Shown one piece after another: positions 1 to 10,151 of a stretch of 37,817 nt of DNA. Under the pieces are notes generated by a model. It was not told the DNA's origin and did not search any database. It saw only the letters and a program-made list of their open reading frames with translations. The DNA comes from Sporisorium sorghi (taxonomy: Eukaryota > Basidiomycota > Ustilaginomycetes > Ustilaginales > Ustilaginaceae), in assembly GCA_023212695.1 (NCBI GenBank), contig JALCCG010000208.1, forward strand, positions 1-37,817, in the 5' to 3' direction. The stretch's first letter is position 1. Each line of letters starts with the position of its first letter. The position numbers were made by a program, and so were the translations under genes.

Positions 1-401
1 GATGGAATGGGGAAAAAAACACAAAGGCGCGCTCCCCTCAGCAAAGTGTTGTTTTCGCGCGGCCCTTTTACCCCCCCCCCCCCCCCCCCCCCCCCCCGCC
101 CCCCCCCCCCCCCCCCCCCCCCCCGATTTTTTCGGCCTTTCCCGCTAAAAGTCACACGCAGAACAAGGTTTTGGTGTGACTTTGTGGAGTCGCAAAATTA
201 TCGTGATCTCTCAGCTGAGTCTTTTTCTTAGCTGCTCAGCTCGAGATAAGTTAACTCAAGCGGAAGTGGGAAAGCGAGCCAAGTTGCTCAGCGCCATCAT
301 CGCCACCATCTCACCCGCATCTCAACTCCAGCTCACAAGCGCAAGATCGACGCACAGGAGGATGCAAGCTTTGCGAGAGGCCGTCCATCTTCTTCGCAAC
401 T
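1..401. promoter_or_regulatory. Upstream region of the ATR kinase gene
   Basis: This stretch precedes the ATR start codon and holds no gene that I can support. It contains the long C tract at 71-124. It also contains an upstream ATG at 176, in frame with another ATG at 362; both open a small frame that ends at 418, past the ATR start codon in a different frame. The short open frames here are low-complexity (proline runs from the C tract) and are not credible proteins. The promoter is probably here, but no TATA box or other core element stands out and the transcription start is unknown. Confidence 0.5.
71..124. repeat. Interrupted poly-C tract (27 C, G, 26 C)
   Basis: Direct reading shows 54 bases that are all C except one G at 98. 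The opposite strand is a G run of the same length, which could form quadruplex-type structures. Such a tract is difficult to sequence, so the exact length is uncertain. Confidence 0.95.
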
Positions 402-3400
402 ATGCTGGCTGCCTCTAACGCGCCACCGCCCAATGCAGCGCTTCAAGCTCTGCTCCGCAAGGTGGTTGGCACCAACGACAACGGTGCGGCAAGTGCCCCA
501 AGCGCTCATGCATCGATCAACGGTCACTCCAACGGTGAATCCTCTGCAGCCCTTGCAGCAGCTTCACAATACCTCGCAGATGGCCTGAACCACACAAAAG
601 CCACCGGCGAGACGAATGGACGAGCAAGTACCCACAGCGAAGAAGAGATTGCACATGCTCTCAATCGCCTTCTTGTCTCGGGAGTCATCGTTCCGCTCAT
701 CGACTCGCCTTTCAGCTGCGATCATGCCCATGCGCAACAGCCAACCACGGGCATCGGCATCCGTCAAGCCCTCGACACCTTGTCTCGTACGCTCAGTGCT
801 TCGCCCAAATCCCTCGAGCATCTCTTCAAACCCAGCCATCACACCTCTGCAACCGCTTCCACAAGCGCTGTGACGCTCGATATGGCCAACACCACCTTTG
901 ACGTATGGGCGACACCTCGTCTGCTATGCGCAGCTGCCTCGCTTCTCTCCGCTAGCCGCTCACCGACATCAACCAACCGAACCGAGTTTGCTCAGCACTC
1001 CACCGCTCTGCAGATCCTCGACCAATTGCAGCTGCTCCTCTCGACATCAACAGAGGCGGTCGGCCAGATCGACAACGTACGCTATGTCCTCGCCGAATGC
1101 TTGCGCTCCTCCGTCCATGCGCTGGCTCAAACAGGTCAGACCTCGTTTGCTTCTACTGCACGCCTCCCAGACTTTGTCGTCCCCTCGACATCGCATCCGA
1201 ACGCCTCTTCCACATCGTCGCCAGCCGTCTCGTTCTTCCGCTCGCCGATCTCGGATCCGACATTCCGCCTATCCTCGCGCAAGGATCGTCCTAGACCCAC
1301 CGGCAAAGGCCTTGCTGCCCTCTCCTCTCTGCAAATGGACGCCGCCTTTTCGTTCTCTCTCATCCATGATGCCTCGCAACCAAACTCGAGCGCCTCAAAG
1401 TCGAACACTGCCGTCCGCACGAGCATTGCCGATCGAGCTAGCGCCTTGTTCCTCGTTTCCATCGATCTCTGCCTCCGCCTCGCCAAACGCTTTCCGGTCT
1501 ACTTTATGGATCTGACAGACCACGCCGTGCTCTTGATCACCCAACATCTGCATCACAGTTGGACGTGTGCCAAGCAGGCCGCAGTAAGCCCTGCGCTGCA
1601 CTTGTCATTGGCTCCCCACGTATACACGATCATCGGCAACCATGCCGCTTTTCTAGCCGACTGCTACTCGAGCAACCTGACTCGGTCACTGCAGGTAGCT
1701 GCAGAGCACATGTCGTCTCTTGCAGACGCAGTCGATCCTCTTGTCGACGATGAAAAGTCGCGCTCTGGTCTCGCTCAGTCCCTCCAATCGATCGGTGCCT
1801 GCTTCCGCGAGTGTCTTTTGCAAGTGCCAGAGCAGAGGCAAGAAGAGCTGACAACGGTGCTGCAACCCTATCTCACATTTCTCACCGGACACATGCGGTT
1901 GAGAGCTCAATCACCTCTCGAGTCATCCGACGTCGTGCACCGCTCTGCGCATGCGTGCCTCGTATCGGCGCTGCTCTTGTCGGCCCTCTCAAGCGGCCAT
2001 CGCTGCGAGCCAACCTTGATGCAAGAACTTGACGGCCAGCTCACAGCATTGCGCAAGTACGCTATTCAAGAATCACAAGGCCAAGACGCTGTTCAAAGCA
2101 CACTGTCGCTGCAGCAACTGCCGCGACTTCACCGTCTGTTGCTTCATCGTATGGATACCGACGCTGTTGCCAGGCAGCAAGGAACTAGCGAGCGAGCCCA
2201 AGCTCTCAAGAACATTCGCAAGAGACGCAAGCTCAACGATGGACGAATGCCCCTCAAAACAGCGCTCTCGGTCGTCGACGCCTTGCTTCCTCTGGATCCG
2301 CCCCAACCCGAATCCGAAAGCGCTGCCCATTACACGCACGAACTGGCAAGGCGACGTCTGATATCGCACACTTGCATCCAGACTGCCCAAGGAAGGGTCG
2401 TCCCCGACTCGTCCGACGAGCCAGCGACCTGCTTTTGCGAAAATCCGACCATTGCAGAGGGTGTAAAGCAAGACGACGACGCACTTACCAGTGCCAAGGA
2501 CCGACAGCTCGATCCGGCAGCCACAGCTGCCATGTGGAAGGAAGCACAAAATGATGTCAAGACGTCGCGTATCATTTCGACTCGCACCCTCGACATGCTG
2601 CGTCGCTGCGTCACACACTCGTCCGTCGCCAGACCGCTTCCTCACAACGGTGACAAGCACGTCGTCAACATCCTTTCGCTTTCCTTGCGTGCCAGGGCTC
2701 GCAGCTCGCGCCTCGCCGCCAACGAGCTTGCTCTGGCTTATCAGACGCGTCTGCTCGAGCAACGAGCTGCTAGCAACGAGGAAGAGGGGATGGCGAGCTT
2801 TCTCCGCGTCCCAAAGACCTACGAAAGCCTTTTGGCAGAACCGAGCATCTCTTACTGTCACGAAACCGCCCTGATTGGCATCGCGCGACTCTTCGCATTG
2901 CCCGTGGAAAGCTGTCAAGAGATCTGCCTGCTCACCCTCGTCCTGCACCTCGGCCACTCGAATCCCTTCATCAAGGCGTGTGCTTACACGCAAATCGTCC
3001 AGATCGCCGCTGCACACCGGTGCACCACTTTCCAGCTGGTGCAGAAGCATTTCGAGAAGGTGTCGACCTCGATCGTGGAGCGCTTCATCTCGATGCCAGA
3101 CCTGTGGACGAGCTTCCTCAGCCTGATCAAGATGAATCAAGCCACCTTCTTCAACCTCACCAAGGAGTACACGCTGCCCCACCTCATCACCATGATCTGT
3201 ACCGGCGATGGCACGGCTGAGGTCGGCACCAAGATGATCGAGCTGATCGCTCGCGCTCTCGGCACCGATGTCCCCCGACTCTGTCACGACAACATCACAC
3301 CCATCTTCCGTTCGTTCTTCATGCGGTCCGCCACGCTGCGAGATCTCGGGCTCAACACGCTCGTCCAGCTGATCGGCGTGGACGCAGCCAGTCTCAAGGT

Positions 3401-6400
3401 GCTTCTGCGCAGTCGCCAGTCCGACGTCGTTGGCTACCTCGTCGTCAAGCTTGGCAACCGCGCCACACGCATGGAGGCGTATGCAGGGCTCGAGTTCATC
3501 ATCGAGACCATCAACGGCGCCGGCGCCGCGGCGGCTACGAGGTCCAAGGATGCGCAGCTGCGGAAATCCAAAGTAGCCGCCTTCCTCAAGGGCGAGATCC
3601 TTGCCATCCTCACATGGATCAACCAGGAGCTCTCGGGCGAGCACGGCCGAAGAACCGCCACCGATCTCGCGTTTGCTCTGCGCAGCATCGGCGCGCTCGT
3701 CGAGATCATTGGACCGCCCATCAGCGCCGTCACGCCTCAGATCATGGCCACGCTCAACAGCCACCTTCAGCCGGACTCGCTCAGCCTGGCCACGCTCGAA
3801 AGCTGGAAGATCTTCATCACGACCCTGCGCTTCGACGACATTGGTCCTTTTGTCGGCCAGACTGCTGCAGCTCTGCTGTCGGCTTGGGATGGCTTCAACC
3901 CCGAGAGGAAGAGGATCGCCATCTCTGTCCTTCACTACCTCATCCTCGAGAATGCGGCCTACTTGAAGAACTACATCGACGACATTCCGAGCTTGGATCG
4001 CCTCGACGCTGAGATTCCCGACATCTGCCGCGGCCTGCGCAGTGTCAGAGAGACGTGGAACAACGACCGCCGATTCCGAAACATCCTCGATCGCTCTTCC
4101 CACGAAAACACATCCATCTGCGTCGAATCGCTGCGCGAGTTGCAGGCCTTCCTCGGAGAGGAGCGCGTCTACATCGAGGCTTTGACGTCTGGTGACGCGT
4201 TCAGCCCGCTCATCGGACAATGCGTACGTACGCTGATGCACGTCGCTGCCCGCAGCGATGCCCAGCAGACCGACATGCGCGACATCAGCTTCCGCTGCTT
4301 TGGGTTGATCGGCGCCGTCGATCCGGATCGAATCGAGCATGCCGTCGAAGAGCCCGTCAAGATCGTACTCAGCAACTTCGAGGACCAAGAGGAGGCGATC
4401 GACTTTTCGCTCCATCTCATCCGCGACCTGCTCGTGCCTGCTTTCCGAGCCGCGACTGACACTACGCAGCAGAATGGTCTCGCCTACGCTATTCAGGAGC
4501 TTCTCAAGGTAGCCGGATTCAACAGCTCCATCCTCGCCACGGGGTCCAATGCGCGAACGGTCGGAATCAAGACGAAGCAACGCCTGGCCGACTTGCCACA
4601 GGACGTCGTCGACACTATCACTCCGCTGCTCGACTCGCGGTACGGTGCGCAGGTTGGCAAGCCAAGCATCCGTGAGACGCCAATTTATGCGCACTCGCGC
4701 TCGTACAGCGACTGGCTGCAGAGCTGGACCAGCCGCCTGATCACCAAGACGGTGGAACGCTTCGACTCGTCTTCAGCGGCGCTTGCCGGTGCCAATCCAG
4801 CCAAAAGTGCTGCGGGCGTTGCATCGACCATCTTTGGCGTCTTCCGCGTCGCCATCCGCTCGCACGACGTCGGCATTGCGCGGCATCTCCTTCCACACCT
4901 CGTTCTGCACTCAATCATCTCTGGCGACGCGCTGGACCGAGAAGCGATTGTCGATGAGATCCAAACAGTCCTAAGGGACCAGGTGGAAAGTCAGACCAAC
5001 TACGAGCCCGAGAGAAAACTGCTGACGGCTCAGACGCTCTTCACCATCATGGACCACGTAGGAGTGTGGATGAGACGGAAGCGGCAGGACCTCGCTAGGA
5101 CCTCTCGCCGACCCAGAGTCGCCCAGGGAGGGGAAGAAGTGCTGGCTACCGTCGAGTCGATCATGCAGCGCATCTCGCAAGAGCTTCTGGCGCAGGCCTC
5201 GCTGCAGTGCAAGGCATACTCGCGGGCGCTGCTTAACTTTGAGCTGCGTGTGCGCGCCATGCGGTCCGAAGGCAAAGGCGACCACGACCTGCAAGACTAC
5301 TACGAAAACATGCACCGCATCTACGCCTATCTGGACGAACCTGATGGCATGGAAGGCATCTCGACCAGGGTCATCTCTCCCACGCTCGAGCATCAGATTC
5401 GCGAGCACGAGAGCACGGGACGCTGGACCTCGGCGCAAAGCTGTTGGGAGGTCGAGCTGCAGCAGCGACCCGACGATCCTGAGCTTCATCTAGGATTGCT
5501 TCGCTGCCTGCGCAACTTGGGCCATTACGACACAATGCGCACCCACATCCGCGGTGCCTTGAGCGCACATCCCGAATGGGAGGATCTGCTGGATGCGTTC
5601 CGCGTCGAGGGCGCCTGTATTCTCGGCGACTGGGACGAGGTGCAGGTGCGCACTCGGCGCAGCGAGGCCAAGAGTCCGGAGCATTCGATCGGTCGCGCGC
5701 TGTTGGCGATGCGCCAGAACGACGCCGAGGTGTTCAGCAAAGTGCTGGTGCAAGCACGACAGGATCTCGGCAAGCCGCTCGTGGCGGCGGGCAAAGCATC
5801 GTACCCGGCGGTCTACGGCTCGGTGCTGCACCTGCATATGCTCCGAGAGCTCGAGATGATTCGGTCGCATGCACGAACCCATGGCGGCGACCGCGTCGGA
5901 GCGTTGACGAGAGGCACTGCGTCTGATACAGTCTCAGACCTCAACCGATCGCTAGCAGCGCGACTCAACGCGACGCTGCCTTCGTTCCGGACGCAGGAAC
6001 CTCTGCTCAGCTTGAGACGAACGGCCTTTGCTGCGCTGCCGTCTTTGCTTGGAACGGGCAATGAGGTGGGCGAGGCGTGGATCGCCACCGCCAAGATCGC
6101 TCGTCGTGCTGGCCACATGCAGACCGCGTACTCTGCCACTCTTCAAGCAACGCAGAACCAGGCGACGTTCGCCTTTGTGCAGAGGGTCAAGCTGCTCGCT
6201 AAAGAGGAACAGACACATGCCGCGATCCGCGACTTGGTCAACTCGCTCAACACGTTGACCAGCTCCTTCAAGCCGGGTCAGATCGGCGACCTGTCCAAGG
6301 CGAGCCACATCGAGCTGCAGCAGACGGACGCTGAGGGCAGGACGCTGCGAATCGACCGCGCCACCTTTGCTCGAGCCTGCCTGCTGCGCGCGCGACTGCA

Positions 6401-8324
6401 AGATTCGACGTTCCGCTACACGGCCAACGAGATCCTGGACCGGTACAAGGAGGCGGCCAAGGAGCAAAACAACTCGGAAAAGATGTGGTATCATCTCGGC
6501 CATTTCCAGGACACGCACGAGGGCCTGCTGCCCAACATGACGCTGCAACGCTACAACGTCTGTCGAGCGTTCCTGCGCTCCGCTCAGGTCGGCACCAAGT
6601 TCTTCTACCGAACACTGCCGCGCGTCTTGACCATCTGGATGGACCTGGCCGCGGACGAAAAGATCCTTGCCTACAGCAAGAAGGGCAGCACCAACGACCC
6701 GGAGCTTGCGCAGAAGGTGGATGCCTTCACACAGCTCAACGCCTTGATGAAGAAGTTCAGTCGACGACTGAAACCGTTCCAGTGGCTTGCCGTGTTCCCG
6801 CAACTGGTAGCTCGGATCGTGCAGAAGAACGAGGACGCCTGGCACGTATTGCAAGACATGATCCTCCAGGTGCTGCTGGCGTATCCGCAGCAAGCCATGT
6901 GGTCCATGGTGGCGGGTGCCAGCTCCAAGGACGCGGAGAGGAAGCGGCGCTACAACGAAATGATCCAACGGCTGGGATCGAGGAGCAGCTCGAGCTACAA
7001 GGAAGTCATCAAGGTGGTTTCGTCGTCGCAGCGTCTTGCCAAGGAGCTTCTGAGGCTGTGCGACTACAACGTGGGCAAGAACGAGACAGTGCTCAGCATG
7101 GAGAGGCTGTTCCCAGGCTTGCTCGAGGTGGCCAACACGTCGGAGCTGCTGTTGCCACTGCAGAGCTCGATGACGGTGCTTCTCCCTTCAAATCACTTGA
7201 TCTCGGAGGAGCATCGACCCTTCCCGACGAATCTGCCGACGATCAGGACGTTCGAGGACACGATTGAGGTGATGAACAGTCTGCAGAAGCCACGCAAGGT
7301 GATGATCGTCGGCAATGACGGCAACCGGTACCCTTTCCTATGCAAACCTAAGGATGATCTGCGCAAAGACGCGCGGTTGATGGAATTTGACTCGATGATC
7401 AACAAGCTGCTGCAGAGCCAGCCCGAGTCGCGAAAGAGGAAGCTGTACGTACGCACGTACGCGGTGCTGATTCTCAACGAGGAGCACGGGCTCATCGAAT
7501 GGGTGCCGCACACGGTGGGATTCCGACACATCCTGACCAAGCTGTACAGCGCCAAGGGGATGCAGATCTACACGTCGGAAGTCAAGAGCAACATGGACGA
7601 CGCGCGCGTCTCGCCCGACCCGCGGACGACGGAGAAGATCTTTCAGGAGCGGGTGCTGGCCAAGTTTGCGCCCGTGTTCCACGAGTGGTTCCTGGCGACG
7701 TTTCCGGACCCGAGCGCATGGCTGCAGGCGCGCTCGGCGTACGCACGAACGGCGGCGGTCATGTCGATGGTGGGATTCGTGCTGGGTCTCGGCGATCGTC
7801 ACGGCGAGAACATCCTGTTTGACTCAAACAGCGGCGACACGGTGCACGTCGACCTGAACTGCCTGTTTGACAAGGGCCAGCGCTTCGAGATTCCGGAGCG
7901 GGTGCCGTTCCGACTGACGCAGAACATGGTGGATGCGATGGGCGTGACGGGCTGCGACGGAGTGTTCCGCAAGAGCGCCGAGATCACGATGGGCATTTTG
8001 CGCGACAATCGCGACTCGTTGATGAGCGTGCTCGAGGCCATGGTACACGACCCGCTGGGCGAGTGGAGCATTCCGGAGGATCGGCATCGGTCCAAGACGT
8101 CGTCGAAGCGGCACGATGCACGTGCGGATGATCCACGTGTGGTGGAGGCGCGTCGAGCGCTGGACCCGGTGGCCAACAAGCTGGACGGAAGGCTGTATCG
8201 GCTGGGATCGCGCGAGCCGACGCCGCCTTACTCCACGAACAACTTGGTCGATGCGCTGATCAAGGAGGCGACGAGCCCGGTGAATCTGGCCAAGATGTAC
8301 ATTGGCTGGAGCAGCTGGCTGTGA
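402..8324 (+). CDS. atr1: ATR/Mec1-type checkpoint kinase (PIKK family)
   Basis: Uninterrupted frame of 2640 aa, the usual size for ATR (human 2644, yeast Mec1 2368). ATR is the apical Ser/Thr kinase of the replication-stress checkpoint; with its partner ATRIP/Ddc2 it binds RPA-coated single-stranded DNA in the nucleus. The N-terminal two thirds are helical repeats. A UME-like stretch lies near residues 1080-1190 and the FAT region begins near 1597. The kinase domain shows a probable ATP-binding Lys2315 (CKPKDD), the catalytic loop DRHGEN at 2465-2470, and Asp2484 in HVDLNCLF, where many ATR proteins have DFN. The FATC tail ends in MYIGWSSWL, exactly at the stop, so the 3' end is complete. 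The ATG at 402 gives a normal ATR-like N-terminus. A large antisense frame over 2073-4694 is a codon-bias artefact. Confidence 0.97.
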   Translation: MLAASNAPPPNAALQALLRKVVGTNDNGAASAPSAHASINGHSNGESSAALAAASQYLADGLNHTKATGETNGRASTHSEEEIAHALNRLLVSGVIVPLIDSPFSCDHAHAQQPTTGIGIRQALDTLSRTLSASPKSLEHLFKPSHHTSATASTSAVTLDMANTTFDVWATPRLLCAAASLLSASRSPTSTNRTEFAQHSTALQILDQLQLLLSTSTEAVGQIDNVRYVLAECLRSSVHALAQTGQTSFASTARLPDFVVPSTSHPNASSTSSPAVSFFRSPISDPTFRLSSRKDRPRPTGKGLAALSSLQMDAAFSFSLIHDASQPNSSASKSNTAVRTSIADRASALFLVSIDLCLRLAKRFPVYFMDLTDHAVLLITQHLHHSWTCAKQAAVSPALHLSLAPHVYTIIGNHAAFLADCYSSNLTRSLQVAAEHMSSLADAVDPLVDDEKSRSGLAQSLQSIGACFRECLLQVPEQRQEELTTVLQPYLTFLTGHMRLRAQSPLESSDVVHRSAHACLVSALLLSALSSGHRCEPTLMQELDGQLTALRKYAIQESQGQDAVQSTLSLQQLPRLHRLLLHRMDTDAVARQQGTSERAQALKNIRKRRKLNDGRMPLKTALSVVDALLPLDPPQPESESAAHYTHELARRRLISHTCIQTAQGRVVPDSSDEPATCFCENPTIAEGVKQDDDALTSAKDRQLDPAATAAMWKEAQNDVKTSRIISTRTLDMLRRCVTHSSVARPLPHNGDKHVVNILSLSLRARARSSRLAANELALAYQTRLLEQRAASNEEEGMASFLRVPKTYESLLAEPSISYCHETALIGIARLFALPVESCQEICLLTLVLHLGHSNPFIKACAYTQIVQIAAAHRCTTFQLVQKHFEKVSTSIVERFISMPDLWTSFLSLIKMNQATFFNLTKEYTLPHLITMICTGDGTAEVGTKMIELIARALGTDVPRLCHDNITPIFRSFFMRSATLRDLGLNTLVQLIGVDAASLKVLLRSRQSDVVGYLVVKLGNRATRMEAYAGLEFIIETINGAGAAAATRSKDAQLRKSKVAAFLKGEILAILTWINQELSGEHGRRTATDLAFALRSIGALVEIIGPPISAVTPQIMATLNSHLQPDSLSLATLESWKIFITTLRFDDIGPFVGQTAAALLSAWDGFNPERKRIAISVLHYLILENAAYLKNYIDDIPSLDRLDAEIPDICRGLRSVRETWNNDRRFRNILDRSSHENTSICVESLRELQAFLGEERVYIEALTSGDAFSPLIGQCVRTLMHVAARSDAQQTDMRDISFRCFGLIGAVDPDRIEHAVEEPVKIVLSNFEDQEEAIDFSLHLIRDLLVPAFRAATDTTQQNGLAYAIQELLKVAGFNSSILATGSNARTVGIKTKQRLADLPQDVVDTITPLLDSRYGAQVGKPSIRETPIYAHSRSYSDWLQSWTSRLITKTVERFDSSSAALAGANPAKSAAGVASTIFGVFRVAIRSHDVGIARHLLPHLVLHSIISGDALDREAIVDEIQTVLRDQVESQTNYEPERKLLTAQTLFTIMDHVGVWMRRKRQDLARTSRRPRVAQGGEEVLATVESIMQRISQELLAQASLQCKAYSRALLNFELRVRAMRSEGKGDHDLQDYYENMHRIYAYLDEPDGMEGISTRVISPTLEHQIREHESTGRWTSAQSCWEVELQQRPDDPELHLGLLRCLRNLGHYDTMRTHIRGALSAHPEWEDLLDAFRVEGACILGDWDEVQVRTRRSEAKSPEHSIGRALLAMRQNDAEVFSKVLVQARQDLGKPLVAAGKASYPAVYGSVLHLHMLRELEMIRSHARTHGGDRVGALTRGTASDTVSDLNRSLAARLNATLPSFRTQEPLLSLRRTAFAALPSLLGTGNEVGEAWIATAKIARRAGHMQTAYSATLQATQNQATFAFVQRVKLLAKEEQTHAAIRDLVNSLNTLTSSFKPGQIGDLSKASHIELQQTDAEGRTLRIDRATFARACLLRARLQDSTFRYTANEILDRYKEAAKEQNNSEKMWYHLGHFQDTHEGLLPNMTLQRYNVCRAFLRSAQVGTKFFYRTLPRVLTIWMDLAADEKILAYSKKGSTNDPELAQKVDAFTQLNALMKKFSRRLKPFQWLAVFPQLVARIVQKNEDAWHVLQDMILQVLLAYPQQAMWSMVAGASSKDAERKRRYNEMIQRLGSRSSSSYKEVIKVVSSSQRLAKELLRLCDYNVGKNETVLSMERLFPGLLEVANTSELLLPLQSSMTVLLPSNHLISEEHRPFPTNLPTIRTFEDTIEVMNSLQKPRKVMIVGNDGNRYPFLCKPKDDLRKDARLMEFDSMINKLLQSQPESRKRKLYVRTYAVLILNEEHGLIEWVPHTVGFRHILTKLYSAKGMQIYTSEVKSNMDDARVSPDPRTTEKIFQERVLAKFAPVFHEWFLATFPDPSAWLQARSAYARTAAVMSMVGFVLGLGDRHGENILFDSNSGDTVHVDLNCLFDKGQRFEIPERVPFRLTQNMVDAMGVTGCDGVFRKSAEITMGILRDNRDSLMSVLEAMVHDPLGEWSIPEDRHRSKTSSKRHDARADDPRVVEARRALDPVANKLDGRLYRLGSREPTPPYSTNNLVDALIKEATSPVNLAKMYIGWSSWL

Positions 8325-8484
8325 TATCAATCCCGAAACGGTCATGCAATCTAAAAGGTCAAGCCAGCAAAGGTGTGTTCTGAGTTTGAAGAACAAGAGA
8401 AGGGATCGACAGTGCATGAGGATTAGGGCTCAACTGAGGCGAGCGTCGAGGGCAATGTGGCCCAAGCGGTCTGGCACTACGTCT

Positions 8485-8508
8485 TGTGTGTGTGTGTGTG
8501 TTGTGTGT
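8485..8508. repeat. TG dinucleotide microsatellite
   Basis: (TG)8 followed, after one extra T, by three more TG units; it lies about 160 bp after the ATR stop codon, probably in the 3' UTR or just beyond. Confidence 0.9.
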
Positions 8509-9008
8509 CGAGCTCAAGAAGCTTGGTGGGTTATCGATAGCGGAGCATCGGATGTTTGCGCTTGGCTGCAATCGAGCTCCGACGCATTATCGAACTGGCC
8601 TGCTTTGCGTGCTGTAAGAAGATCAACCCGCTGCAGCAGCGGTTGAGCCTCGTCACGAGCTCTTGTAGCAACACCTCACTCTGAAGGTCACCCAGTCAGG
8701 ATGAGGTCGCATCAGATGTACATTCGCGCGGCAGAGGCTGCTCCGTTAGATGACGGCCATCCTTCTCAAAGTTTACCGAGGGCACTTTCTTTAGGCTTTC
8801 ACTGCGTGTGCCGAACAATGGACCGACTCGTCAGACACCGCTCAGCGGAAGGATCCGAAAAGAGCTGCTGCACCGGCCACGAAGCGTGATGCTGCTGCAG
8901 ACAGAGAGTAAGGATGACCGGCGAAGTCCGCCGGACCGCAAAGACGCACACACACACGCGGCTGCGTAGATCGATAGCTGCATCCTTCTTGCAGAAAAAG
9001 GGATAAAC

Positions 9009-9033
9009 TTTTTTTTTTTTTTTTTTTTTTTTT
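9009..9033. repeat. T25 homopolymer
   Basis: Twenty-five consecutive T in the ATR-glycogenin gap, followed by a further pyrimidine stretch. Confidence 0.95.
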
Positions 9034-9468
9034 CCTCCCTTTTTTTGGTGTGTGGGGTGCACCTTTTCCCCAAAAAACGGCTTTGCATCGTGCATAGCAG
9101 AAAGATGCTGCCACACACTGATCTCAGTCTCAAAGCATCGCGGTGTGACGGTGTGCAGTCAAAGGCACTCTCTCTCGTCCTGCTGCGAATGCTCTAACGG
9201 AGACAAACGATGAAAGGCCGAGAGTTTGGGGTGCATCAGTGGTGCTTCGCAATGTGGCCCGAGCTCACGGTTGAGAAGGAGACAACCGCATCGGCTGCTG
9301 TAGATCCCACACAGCGTGGGGGAGAGAAACGACGAACAAAGGGAAGCGAGCGGACGCGCATATGGGCGCATTGTTGTGGTTGCAGATTCGGTTTTGTGGC
9401 TGCATGTCTGTCTTCTCCGTGTGTCTCTGCTTACAAGCTGCAGAGAGCAGCAGCTCGATTCTTTTGTG

Positions 9469-9491
9469 TTTTTTTTTTTTTTTTTTTTTTT
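9469..9491. repeat. T23 homopolymer
   Basis: Twenty-three consecutive T, about 660 bp before the glycogenin start codon. Confidence 0.95.
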
Positions 9492-9604
9492 GCGGGTCTG
9501 TCTGGAATCGCAAATTGCGGAGTGTTGCGCTGCTTGCTGCTGCGCTTTTTGTGTCAGCTTGCCAGAACAAAAGCGAGAGAGACAAGCGAGAGAAGGAGGC
9601 GCCG

Positions 9605-9606
<2 letters not shown>

Positions 9607-9645
<39 letters not shown>
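9607..9645. repeat. TC dinucleotide microsatellite, about 19 units
   Basis: Uninterrupted TC repeat of 39 bases upstream of glycogenin. Pyrimidine-rich tracts are common near fungal transcription starts, so it may mark the core promoter; this is inference. Confidence 0.93.
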
Positions 9646-9649
<4 letters not shown>

Positions 9650-10151
9650 TATCGGAAGTCACAGCGTGTGTTTGCTTGCGGTGGTGCTTTTGGCTAGGGT
9701 CGGATTTTGGAGTGTTCTCTAAGAGGCGACTGTGACTGATTTCCTGCCACAAAAACATTTCCAACAAGTCACACAGAGCAAAGTTGACTTGCACCCTGTC
9801 TCGCTCGTATCATCACCTCAAAATCTTCTCGTTGCGTTTGCCACTTTGGATCTTCGCTTTCGAAGTCGCCTTCAAAGCTCTCTTCTACCATCAATCTTCT
9901 GCATCTCGACTCGACTCGTATGTTCCACTTCTGCTTCCTTCTTGTTCATTCTTTGGCTTGCTCATCGTCTCCCACTTTCATTTCGGCATCTTTTAGCCCA
10001 GTCAACCTTCATCGACAGCCCACGACGACTGCTCGACCCGCAGCAACCCCATCGCCCACCACTCTCATCTCTTTGCAGCAGCCGTTTTTTTTTTGCGGGC
10101 TGCAATCTCATTCATAGACCGCGTGGCGAACCTGCATCGTCCCACAAGCCG

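Larger units (their letters stand above)
8325..10151. promoter_or_regulatory. 1.8-kb intergenic region: ATR 3' end, glycogenin promoter and leader
   Basis: No supported gene lies here. The region is rich in simple repeats: TG repeats at 8485-8508, CA repeats near 8947-8957, T25 at 9009-9033, T23 at 9469-9491 and TC repeats at 9607-9645. The frame of the following gene is open back to an ATG at 9732, but that 140-codon extension is pyrimidine-rich, resembles no glycogenin N-terminus and reads as leader sequence. Both genes are on the plus strand, so this gap must hold the ATR terminator and the whole glycogenin promoter. Confidence 0.6.

Noticed and set aside
2073..4694. 873-codon open frame antisense to the ATR gene
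   Set aside because: Its codons are in exact register with the ATR codons, so a stop needs a sense TTA, CTA or TCA. These are rare in this GC-rich gene; the frame ends precisely at a sense TCA (2073-2075). The protein is rich in Asp, Glu, Val and Arg without any domain.
9210..9794. Open frames over the TC and T repeats upstream of glycogenin
   Set aside because: They consist of Ser-Leu, Phe or Lys runs that merely translate simple repeats.
9732..10151. 140-codon N-terminal extension of glycogenin
   Set aside because: Pyrimidine-rich, without glycogenin similarity; the catalytic domain begins right after the ATG at 10152.
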